Positions 37,601 to 48,521 of a stretch of 64,000 bases of DNA are shown here, piece by piece; the stretch's first letter is position 1, and every line of letters begins with the position of its first letter. The notes below the pieces were generated by a model. The model saw only the letters and a program-made list of their open reading frames with translations, ran no database searches and was not told where the DNA came from. Location: positions 186,001-250,000 of the forward strand of contig SAXG01000050.1 of assembly GCA_012932865.1 (NCBI GenBank), written 5' to 3'. The DNA comes from Amylostereum areolatum (Eukaryota > Basidiomycota > Agaricomycetes > Russulales > Stereaceae). The position numbers and the translations under genes were made by a program.

Positions 37601-40600
37601 TGCTCAAGGACAAGGCATGTGTGCCAACGTCTGCAGGCATGAGGGTACCAGAGGAGACGTACTTCGCATCTGTGAAGATGTTCAGCGACCTTCCCACTAT
37701 CACTTTACCTTCGGGGTCGCCCGTCAAGGGCCATCTGGAGAAGGTATTCCAGGCTATGGGCGTGCGGAGGCACGTCGAATTACAGACGGTGTTTAACCGG
37801 TTAACATATGTCCTCCCTTCACTTTATTTGCGCGTGCTAACGCAACGATGGATAGGATGGTGAAGACGGGAGATTGGACGATCATCGACATGATCAAGTA
37901 CCTGGTCACGGTGCAAGCGACTTTGAGCGGTGAAGAGCTTACCCGGCTGAAGGCAACGGCGGCCTTCTTGAAGGAGGGTGACTCGAAAGAGGGCGGGAAG
38001 GCGCCGCGTTTCAGAGCAAGCGATCTCTACGAACCCGTGGACACGCTTCGTGAACTCGAACTTCCGCTCATCGACTGGGGCGCGGACAATCGATGGCGGC
38101 CCTCCTCTGAGGAAGGTAAGGCCCTTCTTGCATTTTCTTCGTTGGTTGAAACGCATTGCTGAATGGTATCCCTCCAGCTAAATTTTTGTTTATGTTGGGA
38201 CTTAGGCGTGCGCCCCCTCTGCCCGACTTGCTGAAGCTCGCGGCTGGGCCTGATGTGGCCGTCCGGCGCAAGGCCCTCGCGTTCTTTTTGGACAACTTCG
38301 TCACGAAGTATTCAGATTACGACCCTCAGCAATACTTTGATCTGGCGTTTATACCCGCGGTGCAATTGACAGGCAGCAAGTTGGCAAAGCCGTCTGAGGT
38401 AAGTCTCCATCCATCGATCTAGAGTGTATATGCATACATATGGTGCTGTGCTTTTAGGTGTTTGCAAATCCGGAGTGGCTACCGCTTGGGTTCGCTATCG
38501 TCGCATCAGATCTACGGGATCATGCATTGACCAAGCTCAAGATCCCAAATCACCCTCCAACCGGCAAGATTGTCACCTTACTTGAGAGTCATCCTCCTGA
38601 GAACGAGGAGATGGCACGGAAATGGTTCGAAACATTGTCTGGGAGGATACCTGGTAAGACCTTTTATGTTCACGCGTCCGTTTAAATGCTAACGGACAGG
38701 ATGTAGATTTTGCCTCAAACGAGCTTCGGAGACTTTCCGTGACCGCGTTTGTTCCTACGAAAACACCTGGAGAAAAGGGCTCGTTGAAGCGGCTACCTCC
38801 CAGCCAGTGTTACTTCTCTGGAGCGTCGAGCGCCGAGTTCCACTCCAAGTTATTTGTCTTCATAGATTTTGGCACGCGTGCCAACAGCTTCCTGGCCGCA
38901 TGTGGAACCAAGCAGGAGCCTTCCGTGGAAGAGATTGTCCAAATTCTTTTAAGGGACCCAAGGCGATTTTATGAGCTCGCTGGCGGGCGGGACAGGCAAG
39001 GCGTTCGTATTTTCATCGCAGTCATGTACTCATAGACTAAAACCAGCTACTTATTTGAGCTGAAGAACATCGCCCTCAATCGGCGGATGCTATCGTCGGC
39101 TTCCCTCATGCGGATGAGACGGGCGGACGTCTTACTGGCGTCCCGTCGTAAAAAGAGGGTCGTAAACGAGAAATCCAATCCGGACGGCGAGGAAGAAGAC
39201 TGGGATCATGAAGACGACCTGTTGCGGCCCGATAAGGTGGTCATCGCTGACGATACAAATGCGTACCAGCTGTTTGGGGACTCTGTGTTCTGTGCACCAC
39301 AAGAGGATTTGCTTGAAGGTAAGCATGAGGCTATCGTACGCTTTCTTGACATCAGATACTGATGTCTTTTAGATTTCTATCTTTCTCTTGGTTCGTCTCG
39401 CTTGAGCGCCTTGGTTGGCGAGACATATCGCCCCTCTACGGATATCACTAGCAGTAGCAAGCTGGCACCGGAAATCAGACGCCTCATTCTGGAACGTCTT
39501 CCGCTCTTCTTGCATGAACATTCACAATCGCGGACCAAGGTTTCCTTCAATTGGCTCAACAACGAAAAGAACTTTATCGTCAAGGTCTTCGGGGCCATCG
39601 AGATGACTCGGTCCTTACAGCATGGGGATGTGCATGCTGCTCGAAAGCAGGAGGCGTCGGCGATTGCTAAACGCGACGGGAAGGGTCCTATTCAGCTGTG
39701 GCTGGCTGGGAACACGAAGGTTGACATGTACGAGTGAGTGCGCCGATGGTTTATTACCATAACTTTTTTTTTGCTCATGTGCGTACGTGATAGGGTTTCG
39801 ACCTCTCTCTGTCGGTTCATCTTTGAATCTCCAAAAGCCAACGATGCTCTGCTTTTTATGACAATACTGTCGACCGACTTGAAGGCCCTGCGGCGACGCG
39901 GGTACAATGGTACGTTGATCGAAAGCTGTCGGTTGATTTAGGCCGTCTGACGAAGGACGCTCAGTCGACCGGATACTTAAGCAACAGCAAGCCGAGCGGG
40001 AAGCAATGGAGAAAGCTGTAAAGATGGCCCAGGCACAACAACATCCGCCACGGGGCCTCGTGAGCGATGGCCAACTCAAGCAGGTTGAAGGTCCGGTGCC
40101 ACCACCCTTCCCTGTCCCCACACCGGTTGCTCGCGCGGCCGTTCCCGCCCCACCAACGACATCAGAAAAGACCTCCCCACTGCCAGCGCCGCCGCCACCA
40201 GCACCGCCAGAGATGCCTGTACCGGCTTCCTCGTTACCGAATAAAACTTCGGGGATGGGAGCGGTTTTCCAAAACTTCAAGCACAAGCTCGCCTCAAAGA
40301 TGGATAACCCCGGGCCTGCCTCGGGCGCGGGAGGATCGCCAGTGGCAACCCACCCGGGACCCTCCAGGGACTACACGAAACCTCCGTCGACACAGAGCGG
40401 GAGCCATGTCACCCCTCTCAGCAATATTGGTGCGTATAGACTACGAGTTCTCTGTCGCTGACATATCCTGAACATCGCAATCCAGCATCGAACATCGATA
40501 TGGCTATCAAGGCGTGCACAGAGGAGCGGAGTTCCCTTCTGAAGAATCGCGAACAGATGCAGATGGTGAAGGAGTCCTTGGACGAGGGATACTGCGATGT

Positions 40601-41248
40601 CTCCGGCCGTGCTGGGGATCTCGATCTCGTCGGTACGCTTGCAGCTTTTTCGCACCAACTCGCCACTGACATTGTCTTAGGCAATATGGGCGATATGAAG
40701 GTGTTCGCGTCAGCCGGTAGGTAGTCCACCACCCACCTCTGCTTCTTCTAACTGGTCTTCCTCGCATCTTAGACCTTCCAGATCCAGGTACACTTGTTCA
40801 GCGTAAGCAGAGCGAGCTGCAGAGGTTCATCCAGATCCTGCTTCCGTTGTGCGACATCTACAAACTGTCGCGGTCCAGTCTTCATGTGTTTGCGGACAAG
40901 GAGGGGCAGCTTATCGCATTCAACAGGAGCGGCAGTCTCTTTGTTAACCTGAGATACTATGAGGCGTGGCGTGAGTTCAACCTAACTATGCAATTCATCA
41001 CACGAGGTGATTGACTGTCTTTTCAGATGATCAGGAAGTCCAGCGCGGAGACCGTACGAAGGCGTTCATCTCTTGGTGTGTTTGACGTGTTTGGCATACG
41101 AGTTTCTAGCTGACGCGTTTCCAGGTATTTTACACTGGCGCACGAGATTGCTCATAACCTGGTGCAACCGCACAACTCGGAGCATGAGTTCTACTTCTCG
41201 TCAATCTGTGAGGCGTACATCGTCCCACTGGCGAGTCTTTTGTCGTAG
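34608..41248 (+). CDS. Giant Hsp90/sacsin-type ATPase of the fungal DUF3684 class with C-terminal HExxH motif
   Basis: A protein of well over 1500 residues spread over about twenty exons. Exon 1 is 34608-34631 (MATSRDAL), then WNSGHDETVEVNQRALIDKV from 34698. The N-terminal GHKL/Bergerat ATP fold is clear: FRELLQNSDDAASRSVEIRF (N-box, near 34843), FKNDGVPFRDEDW (D/N-x-G box) and EEKIGAFGVG with FYSLFSVTEEPW (lid glycines). This is the arrangement seen in sacsin and in fungal DUF3684 proteins. The middle holds SGFGGGPSTPQRVPTPLP, HSTGQTTGIGGHMATRFIPT and a long helical body; a Pro-rich segment lies near 40080-40230. The end reads YFTLAHEIAHNLVQPHNSEH and then FYFSSICEAYIVPLASLLS, with an HEIAH zinc-peptidase-like motif at about 41141. 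Stop at 41246-41248. One intron (38996-39046) appears to use a GC donor. Function in fungi unknown; a chaperone-like role is inferred. Confidence 0.85.
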
Positions 41249-41476
41249 ATGGTCGTTTTCCCCTAATCTTTTCTACGGACACTTGGATGTATCTCTTAGG
41301 TTTTATTTTGTATCTTGAGAAGGACATAGCGACGCGTACCATTTCGAAGTCGACTGTCATGCGATTTCAAGCTTCAAACTTATGTGGGCCATACACAAAG
41401 CCGTCCGTCATGTGGGTGGTCTCCTGAATATTCTCTCGAAAAATCAAGCCTACGACCACACGGCTCCATTGATATT

Positions 41477-43418
41477 CTAATCTCCTCCACGTCCTTCCTC
41501 CACCATCTTCATGATACACTCTCTGTGTCTCACCCAAGAGCCCGACTCCATCTGCACGAACGCCTTCAACTTGGTGAAAGAGAATGCCAGACTCGGGTCA
41601 GCGTCCAGCGCGTTCACGACGTATGTGCTAGGCAGGTTGTTGGAGTGAGTCGCGGTTGTGAGGAACGGAACAGAGAGCATACATGACGGTGGCCTCCTTC
41701 AAGGGATTCTCTTTGTTTCGCATGCGGATGCATATATCCAATAGTCCGTGCCCGTCTTTCCATAGTGAGAACGCTCGTAGATGCTGTGGGCGAACTCGAG
41801 ACGAGGCAGCCTTGTTGGCTGTTTTCGACGCGGCTGCTGTTTTCCGTCGAGTCGGGGAGGTAGATGACTTGGATTCGGAGGGTTCTACGAGGGTAGGATT
41901 GTCCGATGACCCAGTGACAAGGCGCGGTTGTGGCGCCTCTAGCTCTTTCGCTAAATCGGATGTATACCCCGCAGGAGACAACGGTCTCTTCGTCGCCAGA
42001 GCAATCAACATAATTTTCCTGTACACCATCAGCCCACAATGCGCATCGTTAGCAGCGTCTATATGCCCATTAGCCACTGTCCAGACGGGAGGAAAAGACT
42101 GACGACGAACACGACATTTGCTCTCGGCTGAGCTCTGCTTCCCAGTTGCTTGTTCTGACGGGCCCTTTGTCGAGCGTGCGGCGGAGGTAAAATGCAACCA
42201 CCTTCGCGAGACTGACAATAGGTCGGCCGAAAGCAGTTTCAAAACGGGCGTCAGCTTGGCAGGCAAGTGCGCCGAGCTCGATGAGATTTGAGGCGAGGAT
42301 GCCGTAGTCACGGTAGAGCTTCATACCATCGTCTATAAACACAAAGCACGAAGATTGGACTTGGAATTGAGCGAGAGAACGTGGTAACTCACTTCGGATG
42401 TTCACGCCCATCTTTGGGATGGTCGGAGATTCTATGAGGACCTGTTGCGCAGCTGAGTCAACGAAAGATAGGGGGGCGGCTGACCGACATACTTGCCTTT
42501 AGATTGGCGGGAAATCCTAAGAAGTACGCGCAGCTTCAGTCGGATAAATGTAAGCAGTTGAAAGTACGAGAACAGACTTTTCATGGAGGTCACTTGGATA
42601 AGTAGGATCATGCTGGCATCGCAGACCTGCACAAGCGCGGCGGGTCCCTCCCGCACGCTGCCACCATTCAAGAACGCGACTTTCCATTCCAGATCAAAGC
42701 CAATGGGACTGTGCAGGTGAGCTACAATAAGAAATGACTTGCAAGGACGCAGTCCGGGTGAAATCGCACTCACCCGCTTAAATTCTCGATCGCATCATCC
42801 GCTTCCTCCTCCGTACGGATATACACGACGGTGGGTCGTGGCGCATACTCCTTGTATGTATAGTATGGACATCTTGGGTCCACTTTCAGTCAATAGATGG
42901 GGGTTTCGCGCGTCCAACTGTGGTTCCTGCCCTTGCCACGATTCGGGCGAGACCCTGATGCGTACGGTGGTATCGTGCGAGTCGAGCTGGAGGGTTTCGC
43001 AGTTCTCAATGCTGTGGTGGTAGGGGCTTTCTACTGCTACGTTTACTTGTGGGTTTTGGGTGCTTCTGGAGGGGTATAGACAGGAGTATCCTCGTCCCTC
43101 AGCTGAATCAGCGAACATAGGGTGACTGAACATGGTCAGGCCGTGAACGGATCACAACGGCAGTTCTCAAACGCTCACGGTTTCGGTGCTCGAGGACGTG
43201 CATGTCGAGGTACGTGGAGGTGAAGAAGAGACATCTTTCTCGGGCGTGGTGAGGTCGATTATGTACTCCTCGGGATCCGTCGCGAGTGAACCAAAATCGG
43301 GGTCCGAGGCGAGGCGCACGCGCGAGCTGGGGTAGTCCTTGTGCTTGCTGCTGCTTGCTATAACATTATGTCGTGTTCCAATACCGGGATATCCAAGATA
43401 AGTGGAAGATGTGGCCAT
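41477..43418 (-). CDS. DEDDy 3'-5' exonuclease domain protein (WRN-exonuclease-like)
   Basis: RNase H-fold exonuclease. The start at 43418 opens a disordered N-terminus (MATSSTYLGYPGIGTRHN). Domain motifs in order: PRPTVVYIRTEEEADDAI, then IGFDLEWK (DxE, motif I, near 42690). VTSMK, FPANLKQVLIESPTIPKMGV and NDGMKLYRDYG (motif II) come next, then IELGALACQA. LSREQMS is joined by an intron (donor near 42105, acceptor near 42048) to YAANDAHCGLMVYRKI, giving the YxxxD motif III. The C-terminus has a low-complexity Lys/Ala/Ser linker and then LRAYSLWKDGHGLLDICIRM and ENPLKEATVISYVVNALDAD. This resembles the helicase-RQC-like or HRDC-like tails of such nucleases, but I cannot assign it. Substrate DNA or RNA unknown. 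A 450-bp inverted-repeat element lies 63 bp upstream of the ATG. Confidence 0.8.
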
Positions 43419-43480
43419 GTAGATATGTAGATCTCAAATACGAACAGGGCGGATGAGGGTCAAAGCGAACCAAGGCCGCG

Positions 43481-43930
43481 GCACTGGGGGCAGAAGTCCA
43501 TTTAAGCCCTGATAACATGCATTAGATATGGGGACTGAAAGTACAAATTTCTAATCTGCATTCTACGCGTGAACACGCGATTGAAACGTGGTGTTTCAAT
43601 CACATGAGTTGCTTGTGGATACGAATCGATAACGATTTGTTTCTGTTCTGTCTTATTTTCGGACCCATACACACTTGAAACTATAAATAATCTGGCCTAT
43701 TTCTGCCACTTATAGATCTGAAACCTATCATTTTGGATTAGTCTTCGGAAAAAATGGCGACTGATCCAAAACCTTTCCTTTCTCGGGCATGTTCACGCAA
43801 TTGAAATGACAATGAAATCCCACGTTTCAATCGCATTTTCGCACGTAGAAGCCAGATTAGAAATTTGTACTTTCAGTCCCCGTATCTAATGCATGTTATC
43901 AGGGCTTAAATGGACTTCTGCCCCCGGTGC
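43481..43930. mobile_element. MITE-like element with 78-bp terminal inverted repeats
   Basis: The left arm 43481-43558 (begins GCACTGGGGGCAGAAGTCC) and the right arm 43853-43930 are inverted copies of 78 bp with only two mismatches. The inverted similarity continues inward in a weaker form: on the left CGCGATTGAAACGTGG near 43575, on the right CCCACGTTTCAATCGC near 43820. The interior has no open frame of note. Total length is 450 bp. I could not find a target-site duplication, so the outer borders may be slightly off, or the element inserted without one. It is a non-autonomous foldback/MITE by structure; superfamily unknown. Confidence 0.82.
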
Positions 43931-44897
43931 GGGGATCTCGGTCTGAACGCGTCGCGATCAGTCACGTGATCGAATTCAGACCAAAAGTATGGTGGACGAG
44001 CAGATAAAATGAAACCATGCCCTCAGGCTGTATGGAGCGCTAGACTCGTAACCAGCTCTAAAAACGGAACTGACGAGACGAGCAGGTAGTGGATGCCATT
44101 CCGTAGCCATCTACAACCGTTGTAGATGATAGATTTTAAGAACGATGATATGGGTTGGCGGTCGCGTCGTGGGGCACGGTGCCAGCGTGTCGGAGTAAGT
44201 GCACATTATACACGAGGAGGAAAAGTACGAGTCACCATATACCGAGGCCTCCACAATTATCGCAATCATAACGGCCTCTGGGAGCGTGAAATTCGACATA
44301 CTTGGGGGGGAGGTCTGAAAAGCAAGATTTACAAGCAGAGGGGGAGATCAACGCTGCAGTGTAGCGGAAACATGCTGTTTAATACGAGCTGCTTTCGGGT
44401 CGTTAGTTTCCGATGCCACATGAAGACGTCAGTGGGAAATGAAGGAAATCGACCACGGAACTGCGTCGCCTAGCGATACACAGACAGGGCTGTGTGAAGT
44501 ATGTAAGACATAGGACTCGAGACGGAACACAGGCTCGCCTCCGGTGCACCTGTTAGTTTAGTTGACTGGTGGAGGCTCGGGTGCATATGGGAGCCACTTT
44601 CCTGGTTCTTGATACAGCCTACTCATAGTGGGAGGGAAGAAGTCGGCTGGAAGTCGGTAAACGTCACCGAGATTTGGCACCTCGCTTCTCGCATCCACGG
44701 CTACCGTTCCCACCGTGTGCATGAAGGTAAAATCAGGATAGAGTTAGTAGCAAAGAGAGCTATTAGAGAGACTCCGAAGAGTTCATGATGGGAAGCCACG
44801 TGACTACTCGTACCAAATTCCCACGCAATTTGAGTGGTGCAAGATTTTGGGCGTCCTCAACGCGTTTCTGCACCTGTCGATATCCCACTAACTTATC
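43931..44897. other. Intergenic region between the inverted-repeat element and zuotin
   Basis: About 970 bp. Contains a perfect 21-bp palindrome (44108-44128). The 44126-44473 open frame has no domain. No gene called. Confidence 0.4.
44108..44128. repeat. Perfect 21-bp palindrome
   Basis: CATCTACAAC, a central C, then GTTGTAGATG: two 10-bp arms with no mismatch and a one-base centre. It could be a binding site for a dimeric protein; the central base is too short for a stable hairpin loop. Confidence 0.7.
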
Positions 44898-46350
44898 ATG
44901 GCTGAAGCAGTACAACTCGCCGTAGTACCACCAACACTACCACAAAATTGGAGCCCGCAACCTCCCTCGGGAAAATCCATCTCACGTACGCTGTCGTCTT
45001 TAGCTTTTTGCCTGCTGACCTGCTCACTTATAATAATCCCGATAGCCCTGGTCGAGCGTAGACTGATCCCTGCCGGTCCTGCGTATCTTGCCCATGTCCG
45101 TCGCGCAGTACACAATCTCACTTTCGAGGAGCACGACAAACATGTGGAGGAAGAAAAGAAACGGTTAGAGGGCTTGAACGGGAGTACCGGCGGCGAGGAT
45201 GATCTCGGCGTAGGGGAGGAAGAGGAACCTGAAGAGCTTTTGAGTCTGGATCCCAAAGAGTGGAAAGTGCGTACGATCTCCGCTTCGCTAGATCTCCATC
45301 CCTCACATCTCACCTCTACCGTAGAAACAAGACCATTTACGCCGTCCTTGGTCTCTCCCATCTCAGATATCGCGCGACTGCTGACCAAATCAAAATCGCT
45401 CGTATGTACCCCTTCCTCGACATCGCCCTGCTCTGTTCGCCCTTTGAGCCGTCCGATCTCACCTAAACTTGTAGATCGCAAAAAGGTGCTCAAGCACCAC
45501 CCCGACAAGAAGGCGGGCGCCGCGGGAGAGACCAATGACGACGCTTTCTTTAAATGCATATCAAAAGCTATGGACGTGCTCACCCACCCCGAAAAGCGGC
45601 GCCAATTTGACTCCATTGACCCACACTTCATGACCCTCGAGGACGATGTCCCAACCGCATCGGAGGTCTCCAAATCCAAGGATCCCAACGCCGCATTCTT
45701 CAAGCTGTTCGGCCCCGTGTTCGAGCGAGAGTCTCGGTTCAGCAAAAAGCAGCCTGTGCCTTTGCTCGGTGCCTACGAGGATACGAAGGAGGCCGTCGAA
45801 GGGTTCTACGATTTCTGGTACAACTTCGACAGCTGGCGGAGCTTCGAATACCTTGACAAGGAGGTCAACGAAGGTAGCGACAAGTGCGTTCTCCCGTTTA
45901 CCTGACCAGTCGTGCATTTTCTGATGTTCGTTCCAGTCGCGATGATAAACGCTACACTGAGAAGAAGAACAAGTCAGAGCGTGCGCGTCGTAAAAAGGAC
46001 GACACCGCGCGTCTCCGCCAGATCGTCGACCTCGCACTCGGCCTTGACCCCCGCATAAAGCGCATCAAGCAGGAAGAAAAAGAAGCCCGCGAGGCGAAGC
46101 GTAAAAACAAGGGCCCACAGGTTACCACAGCGGCTCAGGTGGAAGAGGAAAAGCGCAAGGCGGAGGAGGAGGCGAAGAAGAAAGAAGAAGAGGAGAAGGC
46201 ATGTATCCGTGTACACTTCGTTCTTGTTCTCGTCGCTAACATGCAATATAGTCCGCGAAGGCTGATGCGAAGAAAGCCAAGGCGGCGGCTGCGAATGCTG
46301 CGAAAAAGGCCAGGCGTGCAGCCCGTCAAGACGGTGGTGATGCATCATAA
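44898..46350 (+). CDS. ZUO1: Zuotin/MPP11, ribosome-associated J-domain co-chaperone, one apparent frameshift
   Basis: With Ssz1 and Ssb it forms the ribosome-associated complex that assists nascent chains. Start MAEAVQLAVVPPTLPQNW. The zuotin N-terminal region follows (LVERRLIPAGPAYLAHVRR, DPKEWK). After an intron the J-domain runs from 45325: KQDH, YAVLGLSHLRYRATADQIKI, then HRKKVLKHHPDKKAG with the essential HPD (near 45500), FFKCISKAMDVLTHPEKRRQ and FDSIDP. The zuotin homology domain includes NAAFFKLFGPVFERESRFS, EGFYDFWYNFDSWRSFEYLD and RYTEKKNKSERARRKKDD. A long charged helix rich in Lys/Glu/Ala ends ARRAARQDGGDAS. Between KQDH and YAVLG an extra T in the run at 45336-45338 breaks the frame. 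The neighbouring codons read HY in other zuotins, so this looks like a homopolymer error. Confidence 0.9.
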
Positions 46351-46622
46351 CGCGTTTGTCTCGTATTCGTTTAGTATGTTTAGACTACCATATGTCCTCA
46401 CGACCTTTCATGCATGTTCAAATCCACTCAATGGCTCCGGCTCCGCTACAATCATGCGTTCTCTGATCCCTGGATATGTAGCCATTAGTCACCGAAACTA
46501 TCCAGTGCTCAAAGATCGCGGAGTTGGAGGCATGTCATGTTTTTGTTGCAATAAAGCGATACAAAGCCTGCATAATCGAACACCCATAGTGCATACACAT
46601 CTCCCTCGGGAAAAGGCCATGC

Positions 46623-47300
46623 TCAACGGCCAGCACCAGGGACGTTCCGGCGCTCCCTCCTGGGACCCCGCTCCGGAACAGCGATGACTGGGACCTCAAC
46701 GGTAACAGCGATGGAGTCAAAGTTGAGGGAGGTGAGAAGGGCCTGAGGAAATGCCCAATTAGCGTGACAGTGGCGTGAGCGAGAGAGAAAAACATACCTT
46801 GGTGTCGGGGTCGACGATAAGGCCCGTGACAGTGGTGTCGAGAGCGGAGACCTCAGGAACGTAGTTATCCTTGCGCTCACGCTCCTCCTCCTGGAGCTTG
46901 AAGGAGATGCCACGGACGGGGCCGCGCTGGATACGCTTCATCAAGTGGGTGGTGAAACCCGAAATCTTGTTGCGCAGGCGTTTTGAGGGGACAACAGCCT
47001 ATATTCGGGACGTGAGACGAAAACACAGGACATGATAACCAAGCGGGACGCACGACTTCATCGATGATACGCTTGTTGGTGTGGAAGTCGAGGGTGAGAC
47101 GGGGGTAGCTGAACGAGGCGTAAGCATCGGACACAGTCCATCGATCTATATCCACCACCACCTTGCATGGACGAGATATGCACTCACTATTTCTCGATGA
47201 TGACACGAGACGCCCTCTTGGTGGTTTTGGTACGAACGCGGCCCTATTAACTAGGTTTCAGCATTCCGTATAGAGGAAGCGATCCCGCGGCACACACCAT
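46623..47300 (-). CDS. RPS17: 40S ribosomal protein eS17
   Basis: Small-subunit ribosomal protein. The first coding exon is just the ATG (47298-47300), followed by a GTGTGT donor. Exon 2 starts at 47243 with [19 protein letters not shown]. Then [78 protein letters not shown], and the last exon [20 protein letters not shown] with a basic end [12 protein letters not shown]. Stop at 46623-46625. Four introns. An ATG-only exon is common in fungal ribosomal-protein genes. It is transcribed divergently from the uS8 gene across about 420 bp. Confidence 0.95.
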
Positions 47301-47717
47301 ATTTGCGATGTGCTAAAGAACAATCGTGAGTTGGAGGAAGGGGAAGGATGAGTCGGGACGTCGGAGACGGGGACGGGGACGAAATCTGCAATTAATTTTG
47401 CATTATTTCTCAGCAGCTGTACAGTCATTCGCACGTTGCCGAAGCCGTAGCGCGGCAGGATCGGGCAGGCCATTGGTCGACGCGGAAAACATCCTGACAC
47501 CGTCCTCCCCTTTCCTTCCTGCGGCTCCTCCTTCAAGGTAATGGTCTCTCCCTCGCTCGTTGCTCGGCGACGCGCGCAGGACGACGGACGCGACTTTCCA
47601 CACCGAACTCGTCTTGACTCGCGCTCTCCGTAGCGCGACACTCAGACGAGTAATTATGTGCTCACTCTGTTCGTATAGACACCCTTCTTCCCGGTCACTT
47701 CACCCCTACAAGCCAAG
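47301..47717. promoter_or_regulatory. Shared divergent promoter of two ribosomal-protein genes
   Basis: The two start codons (47300 on minus, 47718 on plus) are 417 bp apart and both genes encode small-subunit proteins. This suits co-regulation from one bidirectional promoter. CT-rich stretches lie near 47500-47530 and 47670-47710, as is usual for fungal ribosomal-protein genes. No TATA box seen. Confidence 0.6.
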
Positions 47718-48521
47718 ATGGTCCGCGTCTCTGTCCTTGTACGTAGTTTCTACTTCGAGATGTTTGTATGCATTGACCGGAGCTCTGCAGAACGATTGCC
47801 TGAACAACATTGTCAACGCCGAGCGCCGTGGCAAGCGCCAGGTCCTCGTCCGTCCTTCCTCCAAGGTCGTGGTGAAGTTCCTTAGCGTCATGCAGCGTCA
47901 CGGTGCGTGCTTTTAGTCCTTTCTGTTTCAGTCCACGTTGCTTTCGCACTGGTTCCCTTTACCCCAACTTCCCTCGCCATCTTTCTCTTCAACTGCACTC
48001 GGAGTGATAACTACGATCGACGAGGTTTTGCCTCCACCCGCCCCTCGTTTTAACGCTCCGAAAGATTGACGATACGTCTCTACTTAACCATTATAACACC
48101 TTTCCGCACACTTTCACGGATCTGGGTTCACTACGGAGACCACATCCCCTCATACACTCTCAGACTTTCACCGAGAGGCCAGCAGCTGACGAATATCATA
48201 TTCTGTAGGTTACATCGGTGATTTCGATATCATCGATGATCATCGGTCAGGGAAGATTGTCGTGCAGCTCAACGGCCGCCTCAACAAGACGGGTGTCATC
48301 TCCCCCCGTTTCAACGTGCAGGTCACCCAGATTGAGTCGTGGGTCAACTTGCTCCTCCCTGCCCGTTCCTTCGGCAAGATTATCTTGGTACGTCTACCCT
48401 CCTAAAGTCTATCTTCCACGCGTATTGACTCCACCGCCAGACGACATCCTCTGGTATCCTGGACCACGAGGAGGCGCGTCGCAAAAACATCGGTGGTAAA
48501 ATTTTGGGATATGTGTACTAG
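47718..48521 (+). CDS. RPS22: 40S ribosomal protein uS8 (S15a)
   Basis: Small-subunit protein binding the 18S rRNA central domain. Exons 47718-47738, 47791-47902, 48209-48387 and 48441-48521 total 393 nt and give exactly 130 residues, the universal eukaryotic length. Sequence: [80 protein letters not shown] and the diagnostic C-terminal [20 protein letters not shown], then KILGYVY. The second intron (47903-48208) is 306 nt, several times longer than others here. Confidence 0.96.

Noticed and set aside
43419..43480. 8-bp target duplication for the 450-bp element
   Set aside because: Flanks CAAGGCCGCG and GGGGATCTCG share no duplicated word of useful length.
47903..48208. Possible C/D-box snoRNA in the long uS8 intron (GTGATAA and CTGA words)
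   Set aside because: The C-box word has a mismatch and the CTGA coincides with the intron branch site (CTGAC); no terminal stem seen.
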